From: Ruegeria sp. R14_0
GTDB lineage: Bacteria; Pseudomonadota; Alphaproteobacteria; Rhodobacterales; Rhodobacteraceae
Direction of reading: 5' to 3'
Length of the DNA stretch: 64,000 bases
Assembly: GCF_017743975.1 (NCBI RefSeq)
Contig: NZ_JAGHRC010000001.1
Coordinates: forward strand, 434,001 to 498,000
This document shows, piece after piece, positions 1 to 8,716 of the stretch; the stretch's first letter is position 1; each line of letters begins with the position of its first letter. The translations under genes and the position numbers were made by a program. Below the pieces are notes generated by a model. The model ran no database searches. It saw only the letters and a program-made list of their open reading frames with translations, and was not told the origin of the DNA.

Positions 1-1271
1 GCAATCCCCATATCGTTTGCTGGTACGGATATGTCTTTGTCTTCAAGGCCGTCGTTCAAGTGAAACAAAACCTGCATACCGGCCTGATGGTCAGTGAAAG
101 TCCCGAATTCTGCAAAGTCATGCCTGAGCCGCGCCGAAACAAACTTTCTCCGTTCATCATAAACCCGGCGCACCCGACGGAGGTGCCGACAAAACCCTCC
201 GGATTTCATGAAATCGGCCAGCGCTTGTTGCGGCATGTAGCTTGCCTTTAACCCGAAGCGCGTCCACGTTAGCCGGATGTGGGCAAGCAGCGCTTCGGGG
301 GCAACAACGTATCCCAACCGTAGGGAATTCGAGAACACTTTGGAAAAACTGCCGACATAGATTGCCCGATTGAGGCGATCAAACCCAGCCATGGCGGGGA
401 TTGGCCGACCTGCGTACCGGAATTCGCTGTCATAGTTGTCTTCAATGATCCAGGCCTCATTCTTCTGGGCCCATGCGAGGAAATCCAACCGGCGGTTTGG
501 CGACATGGCCCCGCCAAGAGGGTATTGGTGTGATGGGGTCAGCACGGCAAGCTTTGGCGCAGTACCCCGCGCAGGCAATCGGGCCCCGTTTTCATCTACT
601 TCCAAATAGGTACGTACCAACCCCTGGGCATCGGCAAGCTGGCGCACGGGCAGATAGCCGGGGTTTTCCAGACCGATGACGTCGCCTTTGGCGACCAGAC
701 TGCGTAAACAAATCTCAATGGCATCAATTGAGCCTGCCGTCACAATGATCTGATGCGGTGAGGCATCAATACCCCGCCATTCCGAAACATGCCCTGCAAT
801 GGCTGCGCGCACGTCGCTGTTTCCAAAACTGGATTCCCCGACCAGCATCGCCTCGGGGTTTGCTCGGCAGACACGGGCAACAGCTTTGGCCCATTGCCGA
901 TGGGGGAACAATCACATGTCGGGATAGCTGGCTTGGAATGGAGTCGGCGATTTGTTCCGCTCGTCAATAAACGTACTGCCTTTCACGTCCTTCCGCTGTG
1001 TAAGCTCGACTTCTCCCATGGCGCAAATTGTGTAGCCCGACCCTTACCGGCTGTTCAGATACCCTTCGGCAACAAGTTGTTCATAGGCTGTTACGATGGT
1101 CGAGCGTGACACGCCGAGTTCCGTGGCGAACACGCGAGTTGGCGGTAGTTTCGTCCCTTGGGGCAGATCACCAGAGACGGCGCGTTCTCGGATGGCTGCA
1201 CAGATCTTTTCAAAGACCGGTGTTTTTGCGGACCGGTCGATGGAGAACGCGAGCCAGGAAGTTTCCTTCAT
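1..1271 (-). pseudogene. MocR/PdxR-type regulator, broken by two in-frame stops; continues past the window edge
   Basis: The reading frame encodes a GntR-type winged helix (about residues 10-75, with the PPTRVFATELGVSRSTIV core) followed by an aminotransferase-like domain with TPSHQYPLGG, EDNYDSEFRYAG and the PLP-lysine segment GSFSKVFSNSLRLGY. This is the MocR layout: PLP-sensing transcription factors derived from class I aminotransferases. Two stop codons interrupt it without any frame change: TAA at 1046-1044 (codon 76, just after the winged helix) and TGA at 914-912 (codon 120, where family members usually have Arg in PDMRLFP). The frame then stays open to base 1, so the C-terminus lies outside. 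Expression would yield only the DNA-binding domain. Likely a recent pseudogene; sequencing error at two separate sites is less likely. Confidence 0.85.
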
Positions 1272-1418
1272 TTTGGTATGCTCATGCTTAAATGTTTTGG
1301 AGGTTAGTGACCATCCAAAGCCATAGCAATCCCTTCACGCTCGAACACCTGAAAGGAGGACGCCTTGGCAATGGGTGGCAATGAATTCGACCAGCCCTAT
1401 CGGCTTGTCTTTGGCAGA

Positions 1419-1532
1419 CTAGGCAGGTGGGCGGTCACACCCGCAGGTTTTCAGAAGATACCGTACATAAAGAAGCAGAGCGATTGTCGTTACCGCTGCT
1501 GCAATGTTGAATGCGACTTCCCACACTGTCAT
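1419..1532 (-). CDS. possible 37-aa single-pass membrane peptide
   Basis: A 37-codon frame starting at ATG 1532-1530 is preceded by a GAGGGAG-like ribosome site about 8-10 bases upstream. The peptide begins MTVWEVAFNIAAAV and holds one hydrophobic stretch (about residues 6-27), then a short basic/Cys tail (LLKTCGCDRPPA). It lies between the MATE transporter gene and the broken MocR gene, on the same strand as both. I do not recognise a family. It could be a real small membrane protein or a chance ORF in a decaying region; the ribosome site and the clean transmembrane pattern favour the former modestly. Confidence 0.4.
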   Translation of the reverse strand: MTVWEVAFNIAAAVTTIALLLYVRYLLKTCGCDRPPA

Positions 1533-1682
1533 TCAGGTGCTCCCTCAATTGATAAGTTTCGCTTCCCTGCACTGTTTCCCGTTCGACAAGTGGAGGGCGG
1601 TGCTTTTGGCAATCCACAAATACCAAGAAGTGGACGAATAGCGGACTTCCACCGGAAATCCCCTGCGAGCAAAAAGCCGCAA

Positions 1683-3011
1683 TCATCCTTTCTGCAAGAC
1701 GAGATCGGGCTCTGCGCACGTTGAACGCGCGAAATACCCCGCGCGCCAAAACTGCCAGAGTGTTACCAAGCTATCCATCGCTATTCCGCCGCCAAAGAGA
1801 AAAGCTATTTTGGTGAGATCAGGGACGAACTCACCTGCCAGGTACGCGACAAAGGCCCCGCCATAGTAGATCACGCTGACGAACAGGGATTGATAGAGCA
1901 TCAGGTCCGTTCTGCCCATCCCATACAGGTAGCTGTCAAGAACATGGTTCAAAGCGAAGACGACATAGAAACCCAGGAAAACCAGCGCGAGATACATTAC
2001 TTTTCCAGCCTCATCCGACCCCATCGCATTAGCAATGAACCAGCGCCATGCTGGGATCGTAGCAAGCCACAGGCCAACTATGATCACGGTAAGCCAGAAA
2101 TATCCCGCCAAACGCCCGTCGATCTTGCCTTGGTGATTCCCGACGTCTTGCCGGATCAATGTCCCGAGTGTGAGGACCGGCAACAGAAGCCAGCCCCAAA
2201 TGAAGTTGTTGGTCACCCAGAACAGACCCGCTTCGTTGACCTCGTTTACCAGTTTCAGGATCATGAGTGAGAAGGCAAGGTTTCGGACGCCTGCCTCCAG
2301 GCCAGAGCGGATCGCCACGCACAACCAGTCCTTTTTCCACCCTTCGACGCGTCCAAGATGAGGAATGCCGAGAACTCCGGCTCGTGCGAGAATTGCGATG
2401 GACGGCATAAACAACAAAGCACCAACCGCGATATTCGTTAGAGCGACGCCCTGAACCCCGAGGTCGAACGAAAAATCAAATTGTCCCACGAAGACGCTGT
2501 CAAAGAGCATGGTCAGCATTGCTCGTGCCGCCACCAGAGCAATGAGGACACGGGGCCACGACAATGCGACAACGACGATGATGCAGATGTCATTCAGGAC
2601 GCCGACCATTATGCCCAATGCCTCGAGGCGCACATATTCTGCCGTTTTTGCCTGAAGCTCAGGTTGTTGAGACATCGCGCGTGTTAACCAATCCGAGCCG
2701 AGCAGGATCGCAATTGTTAAAAGCCCGTAGGAAAGGAGAGCGACAAGAAAGGCATCGCCGACCCTTTCACGCAAGGCCGCACGATCCGCAATGACCTTCC
2801 CAAAGACGTAGTAGAGCGGAAGTAAGAGTGCTTCCTGAACCACTTCATATGCAAGATTCAGCCATGCGGCTTGCGCCGCAATGCTGACGCTCCACGTATC
2901 CGGCAGGCTGTTCAGGAAGTAAATTCGCACAGTTGAATAAAGGGTTGGCAACAGCGCTGTAAGGACTATGGCAAACCAAAGTCGGTAATCGATGCCTTTC
3001 AGAGACGACAT
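1683..3011 (-). CDS. MATE-type multidrug/Na+-driven efflux transporter
   Basis: A 442-aa protein made almost entirely of hydrophobic helices (about 12 predicted spans), matching the size (440-460 aa) and two-bundle layout of MATE exporters, which expel cationic drugs and metabolites in exchange for Na+ or H+. It starts at ATG with MSSLKGIDYRLW and ends in a short charged tail. Recognition rests on overall composition and length plus the repeated N-half/C-half pattern rather than one diagnostic motif, so MATE is the best call but another flippase-like group (MOP superfamily) is possible. The ribosome site is weak. It sits between the dead MocR gene and mobile-element debris, so it may be cargo of the decaying island. 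Confidence 0.7.
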   Translation of the reverse strand: MSSLKGIDYRLWFAIVLTALLPTLYSTVRIYFLNSLPDTWSVSIAAQAAWLNLAYEVVQEALLLPLYYVFGKVIADRAALRERVGDAFLVALLSYGLLTIAILLGSDWLTRAMSQQPELQAKTAEYVRLEALGIMVGVLNDICIIVVVALSWPRVLIALVAARAMLTMLFDSVFVGQFDFSFDLGVQGVALTNIAVGALLFMPSIAILARAGVLGIPHLGRVEGWKKDWLCVAIRSGLEAGVRNLAFSLMILKLVNEVNEAGLFWVTNNFIWGWLLLPVLTLGTLIRQDVGNHQGKIDGRLAGYFWLTVIIVGLWLATIPAWRWFIANAMGSDEAGKVMYLALVFLGFYVVFALNHVLDSYLYGMGRTDLMLYQSLFVSVIYYGGAFVAYLAGEFVPDLTKIAFLFGGGIAMDSLVTLWQFWRAGYFARSTCAEPDLVLQKG

Positions 3012-3148
3012 GTAATATTCCGTTAATCAAATTGATACTGGTGCGCGACTTCACGCTAAAAAGTTCCCGCGCCAACTGAGCATTTTGTGGTCAAGTGATG
3101 GTCTTTGCGCTTTTCCCTGCTGATGGGTGAAGTGCAACGGAAGTATCC

Positions 3149-4299
3149 TCAGTCTTTGTTCTTGCGGTGGTGCCTCGCGTGCACCTCAAGAGCTTCCGCG
3201 TGCTCCTCCAGCCAAGCTCGTTTCCGGTCCTCCTTGGTCGCGACAAGTTCCGAAACACGCTTGTCCAGAGCGCCGGTATCTGCATCGGTCAACTGACTAC
3301 GCAGTTCGAGCAAAAGGTCGATGACGACCTTGCGAGGGAGTTGCCAAAGCAGTTTTTCCAACACCCGAACGTTGTCTTTGAAAAGGTTCTTGTCTGACCG
3401 GTGTCGTATTCCCGGAACATCACCAATGCACATTCCATGTGGTATTCGGCAAAGCGTGTAGCGATCTGTGCTGTTTCCACGTCGATTTCCTGCTGCGACC
3501 TTCCGAGCAGGAAGTGAATGACAACCAAATACGACATGACGGAAAAACCAATCCGGCGAATAAAGGATCCTGGCAGGAGACTGTTGCCCCAAGTAGGGCG
3601 AAGCTCCTGCCACCACGCTTCAATGAAAGGCATCGTCTCGGGGGCCAGCGTATAGTCGCCCCAGGAGTTTTTCTGCGCGCAAAGCGCAAGCCACATTTCA
3701 CGTAGGCCTTCCTGTTCTATCTTGTTCTTTTCTCCTTGGAAGAAAAGAAAATGATCGAACATATCGGAGTCGGTCCGATTTTCGGCTATGACATTGTTGA
3801 AACGCTGGCAAAGACTGTCGAGCATGCTTGGGAGATCAATGTTCATCTTCCACGTTTCGCGTACTGTGAGGCCCAGAAAGGTGAAGTGTGGGTCGGTAAC
3901 GGTGAGCTTGTGTTCCTCGCTCTTTAGCCGGTTGGCGATTTCCTCATGAGAATACGCGTCGAGAATCCATGGTTTGATCCGCGCGTAATTTGATTGAGTT
4001 AGAACCAATTTGAAGAATTGGCCCACCTCGTCCTGGAACCAATAGGAGCCGTTGTTCTCTTTTAGGTCGATAAACCATTGTGCGTCGCTACTGTATTTCG
4101 GGAACATCCGAACTGGGGCGGTCTGGTCCTCGCCAAACAGAGTGTCCTTAACCCGGTTTGTAGCCAGGGTTTGGGAACTTGCTGAAGAAGCCATGGCGAT
4201 AGTCCAGAGGATCGGACGATGTGGCTTCATTCCTGGGATTTTCAACGGGGCACCATTCTGTGTTAGCCAGGAAGACGCGATCATGATCAATTGAAACAA
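3149..4299 (-). pseudogene. frameshifted mobile-element protein, possibly primase/helicase-like (DUF3987-type)
   Basis: One reading frame covers 4299 to about 3395, then the coding signal moves to the neighbouring frame and runs on to a stop at 3149-3151 (KNLFKDNVRVLEKLLWQLP and onward, with a charged helical C-terminus). A single-base indel near 3390-3405 explains this. The first part includes HRPILWTIAMASSASSQT, placed like a degenerate P-loop, then WFQDEVGQFFKLV, placed like a Walker B segment. That pattern resembles DUF3987-type primase/helicase proteins of integrated elements, but the match is tentative. The N-terminal part expected of such proteins is missing and the frame overlaps the PrtN-like ORF. 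It lies downstream of the integrase on the same strand, consistent with debris of the same element. Confidence 0.45.
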
Positions 4300-4396
4300 G
4301 GGTATCCGGCTTGTAGTTCAAATACTGCGCTACATGTTCCAGCGGGATAATCGGATTTCCACCGAAGTGGGCGAGCAGCATGTCGATGGTTTTCAT
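4148..4396 (-). CDS. PrtN-like (pyocin activator family) small regulator, possibly truncated
   Basis: An 82-aa frame starting at ATG 4396-4394 with a strong AAGGAG site six bases upstream. The N-terminal half (LLAHFGGNPIIPLEHVAQ then YLNYKPDTLV) matches the start of PrtN-family DNA-binding activators, which are typical companions of dusA-associated integrases. The C-terminal half does not look like the family and overlaps the neighbouring element protein in another frame, so the original C-terminus may have been replaced by a deletion or frameshift. It lies directly downstream of the integrase. I infer a regulator of the integrated element; its function today is doubtful. Confidence 0.5.
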   Translation of the reverse strand: MKTIDMLLAHFGGNPIIPLEHVAQYLNYKPDTLVSIDHDRVFLANTEWCPVENPRNEATSSDPLDYRHGFFSKFPNPGYKPG

Positions 4397-4470
4397 CTTG
4401 GTCTCCTTTGCTTGTGGAGAGGAAATGCGTTTCGGCTTCAAAAGGCGGAAAACTGGTTTGATAGGAGTTT

Positions 4471-4498
4471 GATGGCCGATGCATTTAGCCCGGCCATC
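4471..4498. repeat. 8-bp inverted repeat between integrase and PrtN-like gene
   Basis: GATGGCCG at 4471-4478 pairs exactly with CGGCCATC at 4491-4498 across a 12-base loop. It sits just past the end of the integrase frame (4506). No T-run follows on either strand, so it is not a clear terminator; it may be a regulatory hairpin or chance. Confidence 0.35.
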
Positions 4499-4505
4499 GG
4501 GATTC

Positions 4506-5768
4506 TCAGTGAAGTGCGTTGCATTTCTCCAGAATCAGCTGATGCCAGTCCCAGTTGGCGAATTTGTCGCCTTCTTCTTCCACGTGTTCGTAGCGGTAAA
4601 GGCATCGACCATTCTTGTGACCTGAGATCTTTCTGACGAACGAGGCAGACTTTCCTATCTCGAAAAGTCGACTGATTGCTTCGTGCCGAAGGTCATGGAA
4701 GCGCAGGTCGACGACTCCGACCTTGTCCCGGTGGCGACGGTATGCTGTCCCAACCGAGCGCGGATTGTAAGGAAGGATGAGCTCAGACGTCCTGGGCATC
4801 GCCAAAATGATCTCCAATGCTTCGCGCGGTAGCGTACACCAAACGTCGTTTCCCTTCTTTTGCCTGGGGTGTTTCATGTCGCGCACGAGGATTCTGCCAC
4901 TGTTTTCGCGCAGATCACCCCACCTCAGATTGCAGATTTCGCTCAGACGACGCGGGGAATAGATCGCAAAGACGACCAGGATCGCGACCGGGATCTTCTG
5001 CCGGGTATTTTCCGAGATTGCAGTCAGAATTTTGTTCAGCTCACAGAGTTCCGGTCGGCGATCACGCTCTTCGGATCGAGCCAGGACTTCATCCTCCCAA
5101 AGAGTTCGCATGGCGAGGTTGACCACTTCGATGGGGATCAAAGCAACCCGGTCCTTGGACCAGGAGAGGGTTCTCGCCAGGTGAGTCATGTAGCTCGCGA
5201 CAGTCTGTGGCATTCTTTCACCAGCCGACAACAGGTCTGCATAGTCATATAACTATTGCTGCGTCAGCGTTGAGACCTTGGTCTTTCCGAACTCGTCGGC
5301 TTTGATAAAGGTCAGAACTTGACGAGCCGATCGGCCGAGGGTTTTCCCTCGCTTCAAACGGTCGTCGATGACATCTGAGATCGTTGTCTCCGTTACGATT
5401 TGAATTGGAAACCCGTTTGCTTCGATTTCTCGGAGTTTGTTGTTTCGCCATTTTTTTGCGTTTGGCAGGTGTCTGAAGGTTTTCGTGAGGCTGTGCTGTT
5501 TGCCCTCCACACGCTTGCGGATTTGTACCCGGTAGGAAAACTTTCCATTCTTATTTTCAAATCGGGTGATGTTCTGTTCCTTGAATTTTTTCTCTGCGGT
5601 CTCCTTGCGAGGTTTCTTTTCTTTCTGCTCGACCGAAGAAACCGGTATGGCGTTTTCTGAAACCCCAGCAGCATTCACAGCGGTAGCTTGAGAAGGGGAA
5701 CGGTGGAAGAGTTTCTGGGCAGTAATCGCAGCGAGCACATCCGGTGTGCTGTTCTTGATAGTAGTCAT
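4506..5768 (-). pseudogene. tyrosine recombinase (phage/island integrase) interrupted by one amber codon
   Basis: Two adjacent frames in the same phase, 5768-5253 and 5252-4506, are separated only by TAG at 5255-5253; together they give a 420-aa integrase of normal length. The N-terminal part holds a basic SAM-like arm region (KNGKFSYRVQIRKR). The C-terminal part holds the catalytic core: the first Arg in SPRRLSEICNLRW, HDLRHEA for the H-x-x-R box, ISGHK for the third box, and the nucleophile Tyr in YRYEHVEE. It reads away from dusA, whose 5' end begins under 300 bp away, the usual placement for dusA-site integrases. Translation from the TTG at 5231 would give only the catalytic domain, so I regard the gene as inactive unless the stop is suppressed. 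Confidence 0.85.
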
Positions 5769-5800
5769 GGAATTCGTCCCATCTTGCTTTCGATGATAGG

Positions 5801-5856
5801 GAATTCGGTTCGGTCACACGAAAAAGATTCCGAGGTTTGATAGCCGAATTCCGAGG
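5801..5856. repeat. direct and inverted repeats between integrase and dusA
   Basis: GAATTCGG (5801-5808) is the inverse of CCGAATTC (5844-5851), and ATTCCGAGG occurs at 5827-5835 and again at 5848-5856, 21 bp apart. Repeated short words beside an integrase gene are what arm-type integrase or excisionase sites look like, but with no second attachment site located this remains an inference. Confidence 0.35.
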
Positions 5857-5933
5857 GAAACACAGAAGATGGAACCGGCGGCGCCCGGGCCAGAAACCAG
5901 CTGCATTTGGGCCGCTGTTTGTATGCTTTGGAT

Positions 5934-5950
5934 GTGCTACACCGTAGCAC
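5934..5950. promoter_or_regulatory. dyad GTGCTAC-ACC-GTAGCAC upstream of dusA
   Basis: Perfect 7-bp arms (5934-5940 and 5944-5950) with a 3-base centre, about 95 bp ahead of the dusA start and in the divergent region shared with the integrase. The short centre suits a dimeric repressor site better than an RNA hairpin. It could belong to the element or to dusA. Confidence 0.4.
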
Positions 5951-6044
5951 GCTCGAATCGAGAACCTCCGAAAACCCCCGGAAATACGGTGAAATCAGGG
6001 GAAATCGTGCTTCGCGAAGTTTGGAGATGAATGGAGTTAACGCT

Positions 6045-7040
6045 TTGAAAAATAACGCACAAAAAGCAGCGCGTTTAAGCGTGGCACCCATGATGGACTG
6101 GACTGACAGGCATTGCCGGTACTTGCATCGGTTGCTCAGCCAGCGAACGCTTCTTTACACCGAAATGGTGACCGCGCCCGCGTTGGTGCGGGGTGGCGCT
6201 CTGCACTTGTTGGAGTTCAGCCCGCAGGAACATCCGGTTGCTCTGCAATTGGGCGGGTCTGACCCACGAGAACTGGCGCAGGCGGCGCGGCTTGGGGCGC
6301 AGGCCGGGTATGATGAAGTTAACCTGAACTGCGGCTGCCCGTCGGACCGGGTTCAATCGGGTACGTTCGGAGCGGTGCTGATGAAAGACCCCGCTCAGGT
6401 CGCCGATTGTGTTGCCGCAATGCGTGAAGCAGTTGACGTTGAGGTCACGGTGAAATGCCGCATTGGGGTCGACGATCAGGACCCCGAACAGGTTCTGCCT
6501 GAATTCCTGCAGGCCATTCAGGCCGCGGGATGCGAACGCGTGACGATCCATGCACGCAAGGCCTGGCTACAGGGGCTCAGCCCCAAGGAAAACAGGGACA
6601 TTCCGCCTCTTGATTACGATCTGGTGCACCGTATGAAGGCGGCGTTCCCTGAGATGCATGTCTCGATCAATGGTGGGATTGCCTCGCTGAAACAGGCGCA
6701 GGCGCAACTTGAGGCTGGGTTGGACGGGGTCATGATCGGGCGTGCGGCCTATCATCAGCCGACGGACATTCTGGCCGAGGCAGATGCCCTGATTTTTGGT
6801 GACGGCGCAGCGGCAGATCCGATTGAAGTCGTTCACAAAATGGTGCCCTATGTGGAGCGTCACCTTGCCAATGGCGGGCGTTTGCACCAGATCACGCGTC
6901 ACATGCTGGGCCTGTTTGCCGGTCGTCCGGGCGCACGCGCATGGCGGCGGGCCTTGTCCGAGGGTGCAGTCCATGACGGTGCTGGTCCCGAGGTGATGCT
7001 GCAGGCACTGGACAGTATTGCGCCATTGGCCGAAGTTTGA
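6045..7040 (+). CDS. dusA: tRNA-dihydrouridine(20/20a) synthase DusA
   Basis: Flavoenzyme that reduces uridine in the D-loop of tRNAs using NADPH. The N-terminal signature VAPMMDWTDRHCRYLHRLL marks the DusA branch; NLNCGCPSDRVQSGTFGAVL carries the catalytic Cys, and INGGIASL and GVMIGRAAYHQP belong to the FMN-binding TIM barrel. I place the start at TTG 6045 because GGAG lies eight bases upstream and it gives 331 aa, the normal family length; an in-frame ATG at 6027 has no properly spaced ribosome site. The 5' end of dusA is a documented attachment site for a family of tyrosine integrases, and a decayed integrase gene lies immediately upstream, so the current 5' end may have been rebuilt by the insertion. 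Confidence 0.95.
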   Translation: MKNNAQKAARLSVAPMMDWTDRHCRYLHRLLSQRTLLYTEMVTAPALVRGGALHLLEFSPQEHPVALQLGGSDPRELAQAARLGAQAGYDEVNLNCGCPSDRVQSGTFGAVLMKDPAQVADCVAAMREAVDVEVTVKCRIGVDDQDPEQVLPEFLQAIQAAGCERVTIHARKAWLQGLSPKENRDIPPLDYDLVHRMKAAFPEMHVSINGGIASLKQAQAQLEAGLDGVMIGRAAYHQPTDILAEADALIFGDGAAADPIEVVHKMVPYVERHLANGGRLHQITRHMLGLFAGRPGARAWRRALSEGAVHDGAGPEVMLQALDSIAPLAEV

Positions 7041-7077
7041 ATTGAACAGAATACGGTCGCATGACCGGTTTGGGGGG

Positions 7078-7905
7078 ATGATGCCCGAGACGATGTTGCT
7101 GGCCCAGATGCTGGGCCTTTTGCTTGTGATCGGGGCGCTGGCTGGCGTGCTGGCGGGATTGCTGGGCGTCGGTGGGGGCATCGTGCTGGTGCCTGCGTTT
7201 TTCTATGCGTTTCAAACCCTTGGTTACGGCGGTCCACAGTTGATGCAACTGTGTCTGGCGACCTCATTGGCGACGATCATCGTGACCTCACTGCGGTCGG
7301 TTCTGGCGCATAACAAGAAAGGCGCGGTCGACTGGGATATTCTGCGCGGTTGGGGGCCAGGGATCGCGGTCGGCGCTGTTGTCGGCGTGCTGGTCGCGTC
7401 GGCCTTGCGGACGGAGGCGTTGCAGGCTCTGTTTGGTGTGCTGGGCATGGTGATTGGGGCCTATCTGGGGCTTGGCAAATCCGAATGGCGGCTTGGCGAC
7501 GCAATGCCCAAGGGTGTGAAACGCGCAGTTTTGTCCCCCTCGGTCGGGTTTTTGTCGGTTCTGATGGGGATTGGCGGCGGCAGCTTTGGTGTGCCGCTGA
7601 TGAGCCTTTTCAACACTCCAATTCATCGGGCGGTGGCGACAGCAGCCGGGTTTGGTGTCATCATCGCTGTGCCCTCGGTTCTTGGCTTTCTGTTTCTGGA
7701 TATCGCGCCTGAACATCGTCCTCCGCTGACCATTGGGGCCGTCAATCTGGTGGCTTTTGCAATCGTTGTGGCCATGACCATGATCACCGCCCCATGGGGT
7801 GTGAAGCTGGCGCATGCGATGGACCCCAAACCGTTGAAGCGTGTGTTTGCAGTGTTCCTGACGTTGGTTGCACTGAACATGCTGCGCAAGGCTCTGGGAC
7901 TGTGA
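7078..7905 (+). CDS. TSUP family (TauE/SafE-like) membrane permease
   Basis: A 275-aa protein with about eight hydrophobic segments and the internal repeat typical of TauE/SafE transporters: GLLGVGGGIVLVP in the first half and LMGIGGGSFGVPLMSL in the second. Members export sulfite, sulfoacetate and related organosulfur anions; the substrate here cannot be told from sequence. The start is ATG 7078 (or the next codon, 7081), preceded by GGGGGG. It follows dusA by 37 bp and overlaps the next gene by the 4-bp GTGA, indicating translational coupling with the 2OG-oxygenase-like protein. Confidence 0.85.
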   Translation: MMPETMLLAQMLGLLLVIGALAGVLAGLLGVGGGIVLVPAFFYAFQTLGYGGPQLMQLCLATSLATIIVTSLRSVLAHNKKGAVDWDILRGWGPGIAVGAVVGVLVASALRTEALQALFGVLGMVIGAYLGLGKSEWRLGDAMPKGVKRAVLSPSVGFLSVLMGIGGGSFGVPLMSLFNTPIHRAVATAAGFGVIIAVPSVLGFLFLDIAPEHRPPLTIGAVNLVAFAIVVAMTMITAPWGVKLAHAMDPKPLKRVFAVFLTLVALNMLRKALGL

Positions 7906-8684
7906 GTGACTTTTGGGACAAAGGCTGGATCCGGTTTCCGTATGATCCGGTCCTTGCCAAGTGGGTGGATCATGCCTTGCCGCAGGCACGGGCTTCGGTC
8001 ACTGATCCTGCCTTTGACCAGTGGCTGGATTGCGAAGGCACGTGGTTTATCGGCGTGGATGCGCTGGACAACGATTCTGAGGGCAGGGTGGGGCTATCGG
8101 ATCCCCTTTCGGGTCAGGCCATGACCTTTGTCGCCCAACACTACGGGCAATTGCCGCTGCACAAGGGGCAGGTCTCGGTTATCTATCCTGGCTATCCCCG
8201 CCCGCGCCGCGGCGAAAGCGAAGCGGCCAGCCGTTACCGGCGAAACCGTGATGCGGCACATGTGGACGGGTTGCGCCCTATGGGACCGGATCGTCGTCGC
8301 CGCGTGGACGAACCGCACGCATGGATCCTTGGCATCCCGCTGACAGAGGCGAGCGCGGACGCGGCTCCGATGGTTCTGTGGGAAGGCAGCCACAAAATCC
8401 TGGGTCCTGCTTTTGCGCGCGCAATGCAGGGCCAGCCCAGGGACACACTCCATCAGATCGACATTACTGACATCTATCAGGCGGCGCGTCGCGAGGTCTT
8501 TGACACCTGTCCGCGCATTGAACTACCTGCACAACCCGGCGAGGCGTATCTGCTGCATCGCCACTGTCTGCACGGTGTTGCGCCTTGGACCGATGGGGCC
8601 TCGGCCGGGCCGGATGGACGGATGATCGCCTATTTCCGCCCCGAATTTGCCGGGGGTGTAGCCGAATGGATCGAATCCCCGTAA
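7902..8684 (+). CDS. putative Fe(II)/2-oxoglutarate oxygenase (phytanoyl-CoA dioxygenase-like)
   Basis: A 260-aa protein starting at GTG 7902 inside the stop of the upstream permease gene. A double-stranded beta-helix oxygenase is suggested by HVDGLRP (H-x-D metal pair), MVLWEGSHKILG (the segment typical of phytanoyl-CoA dioxygenase-like proteins), and the distal HRHCLHGVAPW with a following Arg in GRMIAYFRPEF. These enzymes couple 2-oxoglutarate decarboxylation to hydroxylation of small substrates. Coupling to a TSUP permease is the only clue to its substrate. The family call is fairly secure; the reaction is not known. Confidence 0.75.
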   Translation: MSDFWDKGWIRFPYDPVLAKWVDHALPQARASVTDPAFDQWLDCEGTWFIGVDALDNDSEGRVGLSDPLSGQAMTFVAQHYGQLPLHKGQVSVIYPGYPRPRRGESEAASRYRRNRDAAHVDGLRPMGPDRRRRVDEPHAWILGIPLTEASADAAPMVLWEGSHKILGPAFARAMQGQPRDTLHQIDITDIYQAARREVFDTCPRIELPAQPGEAYLLHRHCLHGVAPWTDGASAGPDGRMIAYFRPEFAGGVAEWIESP

Positions 8685-8716
8685 CCTCCTGCCATTATTC
8701 AGGTTTGGAGGGTTTC

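Noticed and set aside
1435..1749. 104-codon frame on the minus strand
   Set aside because: It overlaps the 3' end of the MATE gene in another frame and has no ribosome site; the 37-codon frame inside the same gap is better supported.
4506..5231. A separate 241-aa integrase gene starting at TTG 5231
   Set aside because: It is in the same phase as the upstream 171-codon frame, separated only by one TAG, and lacks the arm and core-binding regions; treated as the 3' half of one broken gene.
5951..5972. tRNA-like T-loop sequence GCTCGAATCGAGAACC near dusA
   Set aside because: No acceptor stem, anticodon arm or CCA end can be built around it; not a tRNA, and no other tRNA was found in the window.
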